From: a virus
Strand: one strand, 5' to 3'
Virus record (IMG/VR): IMGVR_UViG_3300044994_000386
Coordinates: 22,436-86,435 of that record
Length of the DNA stretch: 64,000 nt
Below the pieces are notes generated by a model, which did not search any database, was not told the origin of the DNA, and saw only the letters and a program-made list of their open reading frames with translations. Positions 16,907-25,865 of this stretch are shown here, piece by piece; position 1 is the first letter of the stretch, and every line of letters begins with the position of its first letter. Made by a program: the position numbers and the translations under genes.

Positions 16907-18013
16907 TTAAGCTTCGGTTTCTATTTCGACTTCACTATAAACAGTTTTGATCATTCTTTCAGATACTAAATAAGGATCACAATTTGATGCTGGTCTTCTA
17001 TCTTCAAAATAACCTCTACCTTCAACTAATGCTTGAGCTGGTATTCTAATCGAAGTATCACGTGTACTATAACCAAAACTAAACTCATGTATACCAGATG
17101 TCTCATGAGCCCCAGTCAATCTCTTTTCATTGTGTAGACCATATACTTCAATATGGGCCATGTGATTTTTTTCTAATTTACGCATTGTTTGTTTAATTAT
17201 TTCAAATCCACCTTCTTGTCTCATTTCTTTACTTGAAAAATTAACGTGACAACCGGTTCCATTCCAATCCCCCTCTATTGGCTTTGGATGTAATGAAACA
17301 TTAACGTTGTGTTTTTCAGCTACCCTTTGTAGAATATATCTTGCGACCCAAAGTTGATCAGAACCATTTAGTGCGGTTACTGGACCAATTTGAAATTCCC
17401 ATTGACCAAGCAAAACCTCGGCATTAATACCCGAAATATCTAAACCAATTTGTATACACATGTTCATGTGCTCTTCAGCGATTTCTCTACCAACAACTGT
17501 ATCCGCGCCAATGCCACAATAATAATCACCTTGTGGTCGAGGTTGACCAGATTTTCCTGACTTAAATCCTAAAGGTAGACCAATTCCTTCACCAAAAGGC
17601 ATTTCTGGCTTATGTGTTAAAGTATATTCCTGTTCCCAGCCAAACCAGGGTAGATCTGATTTATTATTATAACCATTTGTATTCTCTTTTAATCCAAGTT
17701 TTTCTATAATTTCTTGTAATTTTCTACGGTGATTGGTTTTATGTGGATTGCCTTCTGGATCTAATACTTCACATAACACTAATTTATCCATTTTTCCTCT
17801 AAAAGGATCATTTGTTATAAAAACTGGTTTTAATAGACAGTCTGTGTTTTTATTTTTTCCAGATTTGGCTTGTTTGGTTGAACTACCATCAAACGACCAA
17901 ATTGGATAATCTTCAGGATTTGTGGAATCAATCGATTCGGAAATTTTAGTTTTACTTCTTAATTGTTGTGGATTTGATCCATCTAACCAAATGTATTCTA
18001 GTTTAACTTTCAT
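16907..18013 (-). CDS. glnII: Glutamine synthetase, type II (GSII)
   Basis: 368 residues, apparently complete. It makes glutamine from glutamate, ammonia and ATP. GSII signatures in order are WSFDGSSTKQA near 43-53, the LKPVF..DPFR segment, NHR, PWFGWEQEYTL near 122-132 with metal-binding glutamates, PRPQGDYYCGIGAD near 160-173, NAEVLLGQWEFQIGP, LHPKPIEGDWNGTGCH, LTGAHETSGIHEFSFGYSTRD and GYFEDRRPASNCDPY near the end. The short length and these motifs match the eukaryote-type GSII also found in some bacteria, not the 450-plus residue GSI. A glutamine supply would help nucleotide synthesis during phage replication. It is convergent with the sigma gene. Confidence 0.95.
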   Translation of the reverse strand: MKVKLEYIWLDGSNPQQLRSKTKISESIDSTNPEDYPIWSFDGSSTKQAKSGKNKNTDCLLKPVFITNDPFRGKMDKLVLCEVLDPEGNPHKTNHRRKLQEIIEKLGLKENTNGYNNKSDLPWFGWEQEYTLTHKPEMPFGEGIGLPLGFKSGKSGQPRPQGDYYCGIGADTVVGREIAEEHMNMCIQIGLDISGINAEVLLGQWEFQIGPVTALNGSDQLWVARYILQRVAEKHNVNVSLHPKPIEGDWNGTGCHVNFSSKEMRQEGGFEIIKQTMRKLEKNHMAHIEVYGLHNEKRLTGAHETSGIHEFSFGYSTRDTSIRIPAQALVEGRGYFEDRRPASNCDPYLVSERMIKTVYSEVEIETEA

Positions 18014-18098
18014 ATATTTTTTTATTTTTATTATTTATACAATGACCTAAAAAACTAGTTTTGATTTTTAAGATATAAACTAAAAAAATTTATAAGAC

Positions 18099-18401
18099 AT
18101 GAAAGTATACTTACAATATTGGGAAGAATCTGAAAGAGATTGGGGTGTTAGACCTGATGGCTGTTCTATTCATTTAGATTTAGAATCTCATGCAAATTAC
18201 ATTGATGAAGTTTATAGGGATAGAACATTTCATCAACATGTTCCTAATGAGTATGATAGAATCGTTGGTGATCCAATTAAAGTTAGGGTGTCTGAAAAAT
18301 TATACGAGGATTTATTAAAAAAGAAGAGCCTCAGGTTATCTGAAGTTGAGACAAACAACTTAATAAAATTTAATGAAATAATTTTAAATGATCTGGCTTA
18401 A
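18099..18401 (+). CDS. Hypothetical protein, 100 residues
   Basis: Not recognised. It is an acidic, soluble protein with two histidine-rich stretches (SIHLDLESHANY, FHQHVPNEYD). It overlaps the next gene by 14 bases, which indicates translational coupling. It starts 85 bases from the divergent glutamine synthetase gene. Confidence 0.65.
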   Translation: MKVYLQYWEESERDWGVRPDGCSIHLDLESHANYIDEVYRDRTFHQHVPNEYDRIVGDPIKVRVSEKLYEDLLKKKSLRLSEVETNNLIKFNEIILNDLA

Positions 18402-18726
18402 AATATTATTTTATTCACTTAGTTTTTTATTTGTATGGGTTGAGTTTTATCATATGATAAACAAACACCTAATTTATGATAATAATCACCAAAAGTCTTT
18501 ATTAGATAGGCTATTCTTTTTTTCAAAATTTATTTATGCTATTTGGATAATCGTGGGTTTATTTTCTAACTTATGGATTTATTTTCTTTGCATATTGATG
18601 ATTTCTATTTTGAGATATCCTATACTATGGTTTAGTAACTCTAAAATGTTATTTCTTTATGAATTAGTAAATACACCAACATCAGTATTATTTTTGATGG
18701 TGATTTTTGGATTTGGATTATTTTAA
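18388..18726 (+). CDS. Small integral membrane protein
   Basis: 112 residues with about four hydrophobic segments (roughly 3-22, 42-62, 63-78 and 92-111) and few charges. Its start overlaps the previous gene and its end overlaps the convergent gp4-like gene by nine bases. No family is recognised. A role in the host membrane (holin-like, exclusion or other) cannot be decided from sequence. Confidence 0.65.
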   Translation: MIWLKILFYSLSFLFVWVEFYHMINKHLIYDNNHQKSLLDRLFFFSKFIYAIWIIVGLFSNLWIYFLCILMISILRYPILWFSNSKMLFLYELVNTPTSVLFLMVIFGFGLF

Positions 18727-19221
18727 CCTTTCCTCAGTTATAATAATAAACTCAAATCCTTTTCTTTCACACCATTCAATCATATATTTCCATTTACTCA
18801 AGTTCTTATTCCACATTTTGAGTGCATACTCGAAATTTTTTAACTGTTTGGCTGTTGGATTATGTGGTATCTTAGGTTCTTTTGTTTCCGAGCTATGTTT
18901 AACTTCGGCTACTACTTTAGCGATTGATCCATCGCTTCTTACAAGTTCATAGTAAAAATCGGGATAATAGGTGTGTTTTGTAGTTTCCCACGTCTCTTTT
19001 TCATTCACATATTCTGTTTTTTCATATGGAATTTTAATATATTCTGAAGACCAAAATTTAATATTTTCATTATTATCTAAATAAATCATCATTTTATGTT
19101 CAAGACTTGAACGATAGTAGACACCACCTTTACTATTCGCTTTTATTAGCTTTTCTTTGTTTTTAGGAATAAATAATCCTTGTTTATATAGACCGCCAGA
19201 ACGAGGAGCAATATTCAACAT
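18718..19221 (-). CDS. 4: Head completion protein, T4 gp4-like (PDDEXK nuclease fold)
   Basis: 167 residues. It follows the T4 gp4 pattern: a basic start with GLFIPKNKEK, then YRSSLEHKMMIYLDNNENI (gp4 YRSSWELKVM), FWSSEYIKIPY, TYYPDFYYELV and KVVAEVKHSSET, ending with the CERKGFEFIIITEERL strand. The E of SSLEHK, D of PDF and E-x-K of AEVK form the PDDEXK (TnsA-like) catalytic set. gp4 acts late in head maturation, before tails attach. The match to the family pattern is good but was not checked by search. Confidence 0.8.
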   Translation of the reverse strand: MLNIAPRSGGLYKQGLFIPKNKEKLIKANSKGGVYYRSSLEHKMMIYLDNNENIKFWSSEYIKIPYEKTEYVNEKETWETTKHTYYPDFYYELVRSDGSIAKVVAEVKHSSETKEPKIPHNPTAKQLKNFEYALKMWNKNLSKWKYMIEWCERKGFEFIIITEERLK

Positions 19222-19270
19222 AACTTATAGATTTAATTATTATATATATGTATAATATATATATTTATTT

Positions 19271-19948
19271 ATGAAGCATCTAAATAAATTTAATGAAATT
19301 TGGAAACAAGAACCAGAAGAACGTTACATAATAAATAAATATTTAGATATTTTAAAGGATGGTAAAGAATTAAATCAAAATCAAAAAGATTTTATTAATA
19401 GGTATTTCGAATATCCGGATCTTTATGACATCACATCTAAATGGCTTCAAAATAAATTTGATACTTTTTCAAAATATAATATCGAAGAAATCGAAGATAG
19501 ATTGGTAGAATTCTTTGATCAAATTATTCATTGGGATCCATATTTGATGTTTTCATTATATATGAAATACTCAGGCGGTGAAAGCTGGCTTAGTATATAT
19601 CCAGAAAAATTAAATGACCCAAAATATTTACTAACCGAACTATCATATGTTTTTTCAGATTTACTATTCCACACAAAGACTAGAAAATATTCTAAACCAG
19701 AATTCACAATAGATTATTATTTAGAAAATAAAAGACCAGCCATAAGCATCCATTTCAATAGAGCCTATCAAAGTCGAGAGTCTTACAACTTGTTGTTTTT
19801 AGAAGATTTAAGTGATAAAATTGTTAATCGCCTTTCTCAGTTGTATAAAATAGTCGATGTCATGTCAGATAATAACAGACATAACAGTAGATTATATGAT
19901 CCGGAAACTGATGTAAACGATTATATTTTGACTTTAATCATTGAATAA
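19271..19948 (+). CDS. Hypothetical protein with the shared N-terminal motif
   Basis: 225 residues, unknown family. It begins MKHLNKFNEIWKQE, a copy of the shared motif. The rest is helical and rich in aromatic residues, without catalytic motifs that I recognise. No signal peptide. An AT-rich repeat (TATATATATTTATTT) lies directly before the start. Virion-internal protein by inference. Confidence 0.72.
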   Translation: MKHLNKFNEIWKQEPEERYIINKYLDILKDGKELNQNQKDFINRYFEYPDLYDITSKWLQNKFDTFSKYNIEEIEDRLVEFFDQIIHWDPYLMFSLYMKYSGGESWLSIYPEKLNDPKYLLTELSYVFSDLLFHTKTRKYSKPEFTIDYYLENKRPAISIHFNRAYQSRESYNLLFLEDLSDKIVNRLSQLYKIVDVMSDNNRHNSRLYDPETDVNDYILTLIIE

Positions 19949-19968
19949 TTCATTTAGGGGTTTTGAGA

Positions 19969-19980
19969 TTTAATATATAA
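19969..19980 (+). promoter_or_regulatory. Late-type promoter element TTTAATATATAA
   Basis: The element precedes the first of two large tail or fibre genes by 21 bases, so this mRNA would carry a short leader. Confidence 0.5.
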
Positions 19981-20001
19981 ATCAAAATTGATTAATATTT
20001 A

Positions 20002-21576
20002 ATGTCAACTTATAGCTATAGTACACCACCAACTGATGCAACTAATCTAAACGACATTACTGCGATACTGAATCAGTTACCAGATAATACATCTAAGCAA
20101 ATCACACCAAAGGATGTAAGAGATGCCATTTTTTCTACTTGGGAAAATATTATTTTCAAACCGACTGGATTGACATCTGGACACGGCTATATCGGATTAG
20201 ATTCAGGTATCAATGGCTTAACACAGAGTAAAGTTTATTTTGGTAAAAGACGAGCTTCTGGTAAAGATGTTATGAATCCTACACTTTTGGGTAGTAATAC
20301 TGATTTTTTCTTTTTCAATAACAAAAGTGATACAGCTACACAAAACACTAAAATTTCTATTTTATCAGGTACTAATTCATCATTATATAGTTTGGCTCCC
20401 TATCTGGAATCTAAAATTGTAAACGGACTCTCTTATTCCTATATAGACTTAAATATTATAAATAACTCGACTGATAGTAATGGCTTGTATGGTGGAAATA
20501 TCAATATAGGTACTGATGGAGTAAGAGGCTACACAGCGGGTGGAAACGTCTCTATTAATGGAATGATATTTCCAAAATATATTGCTCCAAATTCACCTGA
20601 AGCAAATGCCATAGATGGTTATGTTTTAAAGTATAACAGTAATGGGTATTTGACTTGGGAAAGTTCAGCGGGTACTATTGATAATATCACATCATCTGGT
20701 ACCGTTTCAATTATTGGAAGTCCTGTTTTAATTAACAACCAAGAGACTAATTTTTTAACAGACGCAACCCCTGTTGTTCAAGCGATTGGCTCTATTCCAG
20801 TAGGCTACACGTTTAGCAATGAAAATATCGTTGAGGTTGTTAGAAAAATAATTTATCCTTATTTATCTCCTCAAGTTTCAATGGTTTTAAATGCAACACC
20901 AATTGGAACAAATCCGCCATCATACACGACATCAGGAACAAATAATTTGATAGTTGAAATGGGTAACGTTGCTACGTTTACTTATACATATACCATAACA
21001 AAGAGGAGTAATAATATAACATCTGTAACATCAGTAAATCTTTGGAACTTACCCGGTGTTCCAATTACATCAACAGTCACCTCAACTCGAACAAATAACC
21101 CATCAGCAGCAGAAGTTTCTATATTTGGAACCAAAACCTTCACTTTAACTGTAAGTGACGGTACATCAAGTGATTCTTCAAGTGCTACTATTAGAAAAAT
21201 ATTACCTTTCTTTTATGGCACCAGTACTACGGTAGTTAATTTTAATTCTTTTCAAAGTATTGTTTCAAGTTTGACAAAAAACGTTAAGGATAAAAGTGAC
21301 ACAACTGTACCATTATCAGGTAACAATGTTTGTATTTATTTTGCTTATCCTTCTTTACATGGAACATTAAGTGCCATAATAGATAATAATGGGTTTGATA
21401 TCACATCATCGTTTTCGACTAGTCTAATTTCGATTAATTCACCTGAGGGCTATTGGTCATTGCAAAATTATAGAGTTTATATATACACAAGTGGTGGGAC
21501 ATCACCCGCTACAACATCTGTTGGTTTACCACCAACATATTTAAATCCGGTAAACTATCAATTTAAGTTTTTTTAA
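20002..21576 (+). CDS. Virion surface protein (baseplate or fibre type), 524 residues
   Basis: A Ser/Thr/Asn/Gly-rich, beta-type protein with few charges, typical of tail surface proteins. The N-terminus (about 25-60) has QITPKDVRDAIFSTWENI, a helical part that I associate with attachment ends of phage fibre or tip proteins. About residues 300-400 resemble an Ig-like or PKD-like fold (VEMGNVATFTYTYT, TFTLTVSDGTSS). No chaperone or peptidase domain is seen. It is the first gene of a three-gene row with 21597 onwards. It probably takes part in host binding or decorates the tail; the exact position is unknown. Confidence 0.72.
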   Translation: MSTYSYSTPPTDATNLNDITAILNQLPDNTSKQITPKDVRDAIFSTWENIIFKPTGLTSGHGYIGLDSGINGLTQSKVYFGKRRASGKDVMNPTLLGSNTDFFFFNNKSDTATQNTKISILSGTNSSLYSLAPYLESKIVNGLSYSYIDLNIINNSTDSNGLYGGNINIGTDGVRGYTAGGNVSINGMIFPKYIAPNSPEANAIDGYVLKYNSNGYLTWESSAGTIDNITSSGTVSIIGSPVLINNQETNFLTDATPVVQAIGSIPVGYTFSNENIVEVVRKIIYPYLSPQVSMVLNATPIGTNPPSYTTSGTNNLIVEMGNVATFTYTYTITKRSNNITSVTSVNLWNLPGVPITSTVTSTRTNNPSAAEVSIFGTKTFTLTVSDGTSSDSSSATIRKILPFFYGTSTTVVNFNSFQSIVSSLTKNVKDKSDTTVPLSGNNVCIYFAYPSLHGTLSAIIDNNGFDITSSFSTSLISINSPEGYWSLQNYRVYIYTSGGTSPATTSVGLPPTYLNPVNYQFKFF

Positions 21577-21595
21577 AAATTAAAAAAAAAATAAT

Positions 21596-23131
21596 ATGCC
21601 AATATCAATAATAGATAATTTTCAAGTAAATAAATTGGGACCAATTGATGTAAGAATGATTGCGACCAATTCAGCCGCAAGAGACGCAATTACATTTAAG
21701 TATGATGGTTTGAAAGTTTTTCAAACTGATAATCGTATCACATATACTTGGAACGCCAGTGCATCATCATGGGATGTCGATCCAGTCGGTTCTATATCTG
21801 GAACCGGTAGTGCTGGTTTTATTTCAAGGTGGACTGCACAATCATCACTTGGTAATTCACCTATCTATACAAATGTCACTGGATCTCTAAATGGATCACC
21901 TGTTGGGACTGTTGGTATAAACACACCGCCAATAGGGTCACTTTCACCAAAAGGTATTTTTCAAATTAATGCACCATTTATTGGCGGTGCTGCACCTACC
22001 GTAATTACAAAAGGTACAACTACAACAATATCTGAAAATTGGTATAATAATAATGGAGATCAGGTTTTTAATTCGGCACTTGCTTCAAATAAAATCGTCT
22101 TTAATAACGGACACTTAGATTTTTTTGTAAGACAACCTGGTGCTCTTTCTAACTCTTTTGCTCTACGAGCCAGAATAGGTTTAACGAATAGTGTTTTCTT
22201 AGGAGGCATTAATGTATTCTCTGGTAACCTTGTGCTGAGTGATAGTGATGGTAGAATTAGCGCACCATTTGGTATATTTCAAAAGGGACTGACCACCAAT
22301 GATATATTTATTCAATCAAAAGGAACAAACACATCACCGAATAATATAGGGGTTGTTAATATTAATTATTGGGCAAATAATTTCACATCTGGTGGTAATT
22401 TGATAGATTTAAATTGTTCTTCTAGTCAAGTCAGATATATAAGGGCAATATCACCGGGCACAAGTATTAAATTTAACATAATCAATGGAACCGCTAGTTT
22501 TATACATTTAACAGCTACGGCTCCTGGTGATCCAGCTTCTGGATACAAAAAAGTTTGGACACCCTGGGGTATTAATGTTTGGAATTTATTTCCGGGATCA
22601 ATAGTAGAATTGACTGAAGATACAACTTATTGGAAGATAACAAATGTTAGGCAAAATAATCAACCATTTATTGACATCAACATCAACAATGCATTAGCAG
22701 ATGGTTGGACTGTCACTAATTTCCCATTACCAAATCCTGGTTATAGAGTGATTTATGAACAATCGAATGCTTATATAGAAATGAGAGGTTCTGTGTCATA
22801 TAATGGTTCAATACCGCTGAATAATATACCATTTTATCAATTTCCTTCTCAGTTTGGTTCATTCCCAACACCACATATGTTTAGTACCGTTTGTTTTGCT
22901 TCTACTAACGCAGATATAAATGCATTTAATTCGTCGAAATATCTAACACAAGCACAAAATACTTGGATATACGTAGATACTAATAGAAATATGTATGCTG
23001 ATCCGGTATCTTGTTTCCAAAAAGACCTATCACTTTTTGGAGTTAGAATAAGATTAAACAACACTAATGATATAACAATAAATACTACAACTACAACAAC
23101 CGGAGGTGGAGGCGGTGGTGGATCATCATAA
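21596..23131 (+). CDS. Virion surface protein (tail fibre/receptor-binding type), 511 residues
   Basis: Beta-rich, Asn/Thr/Gly-rich protein with the low-charge profile of tail fibres. The N-terminal part (LGPIDVRMIATNSAARDAI) resembles attachment domains of Bacteroidota phage structural proteins. The middle has motifs like STVCFAS and long runs of short strands. The C-terminus is a homopolymer-like tail: six Thr followed by eight Gly and SS. Such a tail may be a flexible tip or a site of fast length change. It follows the previous tail gene by 19 bases. A receptor-binding role is inferred. Confidence 0.72.
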   Translation: MPISIIDNFQVNKLGPIDVRMIATNSAARDAITFKYDGLKVFQTDNRITYTWNASASSWDVDPVGSISGTGSAGFISRWTAQSSLGNSPIYTNVTGSLNGSPVGTVGINTPPIGSLSPKGIFQINAPFIGGAAPTVITKGTTTTISENWYNNNGDQVFNSALASNKIVFNNGHLDFFVRQPGALSNSFALRARIGLTNSVFLGGINVFSGNLVLSDSDGRISAPFGIFQKGLTTNDIFIQSKGTNTSPNNIGVVNINYWANNFTSGGNLIDLNCSSSQVRYIRAISPGTSIKFNIINGTASFIHLTATAPGDPASGYKKVWTPWGINVWNLFPGSIVELTEDTTYWKITNVRQNNQPFIDININNALADGWTVTNFPLPNPGYRVIYEQSNAYIEMRGSVSYNGSIPLNNIPFYQFPSQFGSFPTPHMFSTVCFASTNADINAFNSSKYLTQAQNTWIYVDTNRNMYADPVSCFQKDLSLFGVRIRLNNTNDITINTTTTTTGGGGGGGSS

Positions 23132-23133
23132 TA

Positions 23134-23772
23134 ATGATTTTTGATAGTTCAGTGTGGCAATCAACCACCTCATCATCGGAATTTTTTGAATATCAAGTTG
23201 GTCCAATAATAACTAAAAATCCATGGGGTAGACCATCTTATGATAAATTGAAATCGATTTTAATAGATGCTTATCAAAATACTATGCTTGGTGAGTATGA
23301 TGTTGATATCTATGGTGGTGTCTTATTTAGTTGGAATGAAACTTGGGATGTCGATATATCAATCAGAAACGGGTTACAAGACTATGAATTAATTGAAAGT
23401 TTGATGAATTATATAACAGATATATCACTCAATAAATATTCAACATTAGTTGATGTCAAATATAATTATCATAAATTCACTGAAGGTAAAAATTATTACG
23501 AAGAAGGGAAACCACATTTGAAGTATTTCTACTATAGAAAACAATGCGGTGATAGATGGCATGAGTTATACTTGGATCGAGAAGATACAATTAAGGTTAC
23601 AAAAAATTTAATTAAGTCTGGTTGGAGATCACAAAAAGAATCTCAGGCTACTAAGTTATTAAATAGACTATTAAAATATGGTCCAAATATGGTCACAACA
23701 TTTGATGCAAAAATATTTATTGAGAAAGACGAAGAATATTTTAATAGTCACACAAATAGAAATTTATTCTAA
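23134..23772 (+). CDS. Hypothetical protein, possibly nucleotidyltransferase-like
   Basis: 212 residues, two bases after the fibre gene, so co-transcribed with it. The stretch VDIYGGVLFSWNETWDVDIS (about 59-78) recalls the minimal nucleotidyltransferase pattern (hG-x..D-x-D), but the usual GS pair is GG and the fit is weak. The rest has no known motif. It may instead be a fibre assembly helper, judged by position. The last nine bases overlap the convergent gene. Confidence 0.6.
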   Translation: MIFDSSVWQSTTSSSEFFEYQVGPIITKNPWGRPSYDKLKSILIDAYQNTMLGEYDVDIYGGVLFSWNETWDVDISIRNGLQDYELIESLMNYITDISLNKYSTLVDVKYNYHKFTEGKNYYEEGKPHLKYFYYRKQCGDRWHELYLDREDTIKVTKNLIKSGWRSQKESQATKLLNRLLKYGPNMVTTFDAKIFIEKDEEYFNSHTNRNLF

Positions 23773-24447
23773 TCTCTTAAACCACCAATTAAAATAAATA
23801 TAATTGTCACCCACCATATGATAATAATCGTTTGAGTATTTGATTAAGATTTTATTCTCAAATGATCTAATAACTTCAACTTCTGTATTTTTTTCGAGTT
23901 TTAATAATCTACCAGTTTCAACAGAAAAACAGAATGCTTCATCATTTAAAAGTTTGTAATTACCTTTTTCTGGATTTAACCACTCTTTAACTGCTTTGAT
24001 AATCAATCCTTTGATTTTTATTACCCACTCTTTAGATTGAACTAAATCATAATCTTTGAATATTTCTGAAGTAAAAGATGGATTTTTATCTAAGATATTT
24101 TTTATTTGACCCCAATACTCTTTATCAGCAACATTAAAACTAATATAAACATCATAATTAATATTATTTGATTTGACAATTCGTAAGACTCTCATCGATT
24201 GAATGTTTTGATCTTCTAGAGTCAAATTTGATTTTAATTGTTTAAAAGAGGTCGAATTAGATAAGGTTTGTAAAATACTATTGATTCGAGCTATTCCCAT
24301 TCTAATGGCATCTTGGTGCTTATCAAACGCATTTATTGAAAGTTGTGGGTTGTCTACGTTTGGCATCGGATAATTAACCGAATCTGGATTCATTCTATTT
24401 AAGTTAAATTCGGTAAACTCTAAAATTAATCTATTTCTCTTTTTCAT
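23764..24447 (-). CDS. Hypothetical virion-type protein with FTEFN start
   Basis: 227 residues from the ATG at 24445-24447, chosen over an upstream frame to 24510 that would overlap the next gene. The N-terminus MKKRNRLILEFTEFNLNRMN has a shifted form of the shared motif (LEFTEFN). The second half has beta strands with an aromatic end (HMVGDNYIYFNWWFKRL). No enzyme motif recognised. I recall similar N-termini in conserved T4-like virion proteins, but do not assign a name. Confidence 0.65.
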   Translation of the reverse strand: MKKRNRLILEFTEFNLNRMNPDSVNYPMPNVDNPQLSINAFDKHQDAIRMGIARINSILQTLSNSTSFKQLKSNLTLEDQNIQSMRVLRIVKSNNINYDVYISFNVADKEYWGQIKNILDKNPSFTSEIFKDYDLVQSKEWVIKIKGLIIKAVKEWLNPEKGNYKLLNDEAFCFSVETGRLLKLEKNTEVEVIRSFENKILIKYSNDYYHMVGDNYIYFNWWFKRLE

Positions 24448-24483
24448 AATTAAATATATACTATATATTAAAAACAAAAAAAC

Positions 24484-24801
24484 ATGATAATGAAAATTAA
24501 AAGATTCCAAGAAGCACTCGATGAAAAAATTGAAATTTCTCTGGAAAGAATTGAAGAGATAATATCAGAATTGACTAATATTTCAACTAATTTAGACGCA
24601 TCAAGAGAAAGAATTGAATCATTTTCTAATGAATTATCAAACTACCAATCTAAATCAAAAAATTACAATGACCAGATCGATGATTCTGTAATTAATTTAG
24701 ATATAGTGAAATCAAATTTTGATCAAATAATTTCTTCGATTGATACGGTTGTTACTAATCTTAAAGACTATAAAGATAAAGGTCGTAACTTCTTATACTA
24801 A
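24484..24801 (+). CDS. Small coiled-coil protein with the shared N-terminal motif
   Basis: 105 residues, or 103 if the second ATG at 24490 is used, which gives MKIKRFQEALDEK, close to the shared motif and to T4-type internal proteins. The whole chain is helical with heptads, with many Ser, Asn and Ile, and no cysteine. It is divergent from the previous gene. Possible prohead core or internal protein; inference only. The following gap 24802-24905 holds nothing I recognise. Confidence 0.68.
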   Translation: MIMKIKRFQEALDEKIEISLERIEEIISELTNISTNLDASRERIESFSNELSNYQSKSKNYNDQIDDSVINLDIVKSNFDQIISSIDTVVTNLKDYKDKGRNFLY

Positions 24802-24905
24802 TGTCAATATAATTCTTTGATATACATTATTTAAATCCAAAGACTGATTTATTTTTGTAATTAAAAGTGTTTTCTTTTCAAACGTTTCAAAGCTTTTGCC
24901 TTATA

Positions 24906-25418
24906 TTATTTATTAAATTTCAATTTATAAAGTAAGATATAAATCAAAGATAAAATTTCATCTACAATATTTAATAGATGTGAGTCTTCAACATCAATAC
25001 ACTTCCTTTCAGTTTTAACAAAGTTTGCTAATTCTTCAAAGTATTGCACTTTATCTTTTGAAGTGGCTTCTTTGGTATCTATTGGCGTATATTGCTCAAT
25101 CAAACCATACTGACCTTGATAAACTTCAATTAATTTATCGATAAAGTCTAATAAATCATCATAGAAGTCACTTAATGCGATGTGTGCTGCATATGATCCC
25201 ATATCACCTTTAACTTGTAGGTGATATACATGTGCCATCTGACGAGCTTCAAATAATTTAGAAAAGAAAGCACTTATATTAGTATTGTTTTTAGGTTTTT
25301 GTTGTTCAATGTATTGATTTTTATCTTGATTATCAGTTTTTTGTTCTGATTGTTCAGGTTGTTCAGTAGTTTGTAGATTATTCTTTTGTTTAAATAATTT
25401 AAATTTTTTAATTTCCAT
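24906..25418 (-). CDS. DUF5856-like helical protein
   Basis: 170 residues. The start MEIKKFKLFKQKNN is a weak copy of the shared motif, followed by a Gln/Glu/Lys-rich linker (about 15-45). From about residue 47 the core reads AFFSKLFEARQMAHVYHLQV, then SYAAHIALSDFYDDLLDFID and KLIEVYQGQYG, which I recognise as the DUF5856 pattern of phage proteins. The regularly spaced His, Glu and Asp residues on helices suggest a ferritin- or Dps-like four-helix bundle. DNA protection or metal binding would be possible, but is not shown. Confidence 0.7.
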   Translation of the reverse strand: MEIKKFKLFKQKNNLQTTEQPEQSEQKTDNQDKNQYIEQQKPKNNTNISAFFSKLFEARQMAHVYHLQVKGDMGSYAAHIALSDFYDDLLDFIDKLIEVYQGQYGLIEQYTPIDTKEATSKDKVQYFEELANFVKTERKCIDVEDSHLLNIVDEILSLIYILLYKLKFNK

Positions 25419-25427
25419 ATCAATATA

Positions 25428-25817
25428 TTATATTTTTCCTTTTAATGCATTGAAAATAACCATACCATCAAATCCAGCATTTCTAAGTTGATGATAAAAT
25501 TCCATTTTTTCAGTTTTATTTGGTGTTTTATCTGCAAAAGTATTATTCCATGCAGTTTTAATTTTATCCTCGGGTGTTAAATCATTTGGTAGATTATCTA
25601 GATCTAAGTCTAAAGATTCTTGAATTTTCATTTCAGACATTTTCTCAACCGAATTTATAGTATATCCGGATTGATTCTTAACAGCTGCTAATATCGAGTC
25701 AGCTAAATAAGAAGCCTCGCCTTGATTCTTAGCCTTTAAATTCAATTCAATATCAGCTCGAATTTTATAAAGAGAATCAAATTTATTAGATTCAACTAAT
25801 TTTGAGAATAGTTTCAT
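25428..25817 (-). CDS. Small protein with the shared N-terminal motif
   Basis: 129 residues. It begins MKLFSKLVESNKFDS, similar to the motif with the FES-type position shifted (LVES). The rest is helical and charged without known domains. It is nine bases upstream of the DUF5856-like gene in the same direction and divergent from the metallopeptidase gene. Function unknown. Confidence 0.68.
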   Translation of the reverse strand: MKLFSKLVESNKFDSLYKIRADIELNLKAKNQGEASYLADSILAAVKNQSGYTINSVEKMSEMKIQESLDLDLDNLPNDLTPEDKIKTAWNNTFADKTPNKTEKMEFYHQLRNAGFDGMVIFNALKGKI

Positions 25818-25849
25818 ATAAATATATATATTAAAATTTAAATTTAAAT

Positions 25850-25861
25850 TTTAATATATAA
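25850..25861 (+). promoter_or_regulatory. Late-type promoter element TTTAATATATAA
   Basis: The element ends four bases before the ATG at 25866. A further AT palindrome (ATATATATATTAAAATTTAAATTTAAA, partly) next to it may serve the divergent gene. Confidence 0.55.
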
Positions 25862-25865
25862 ATCA

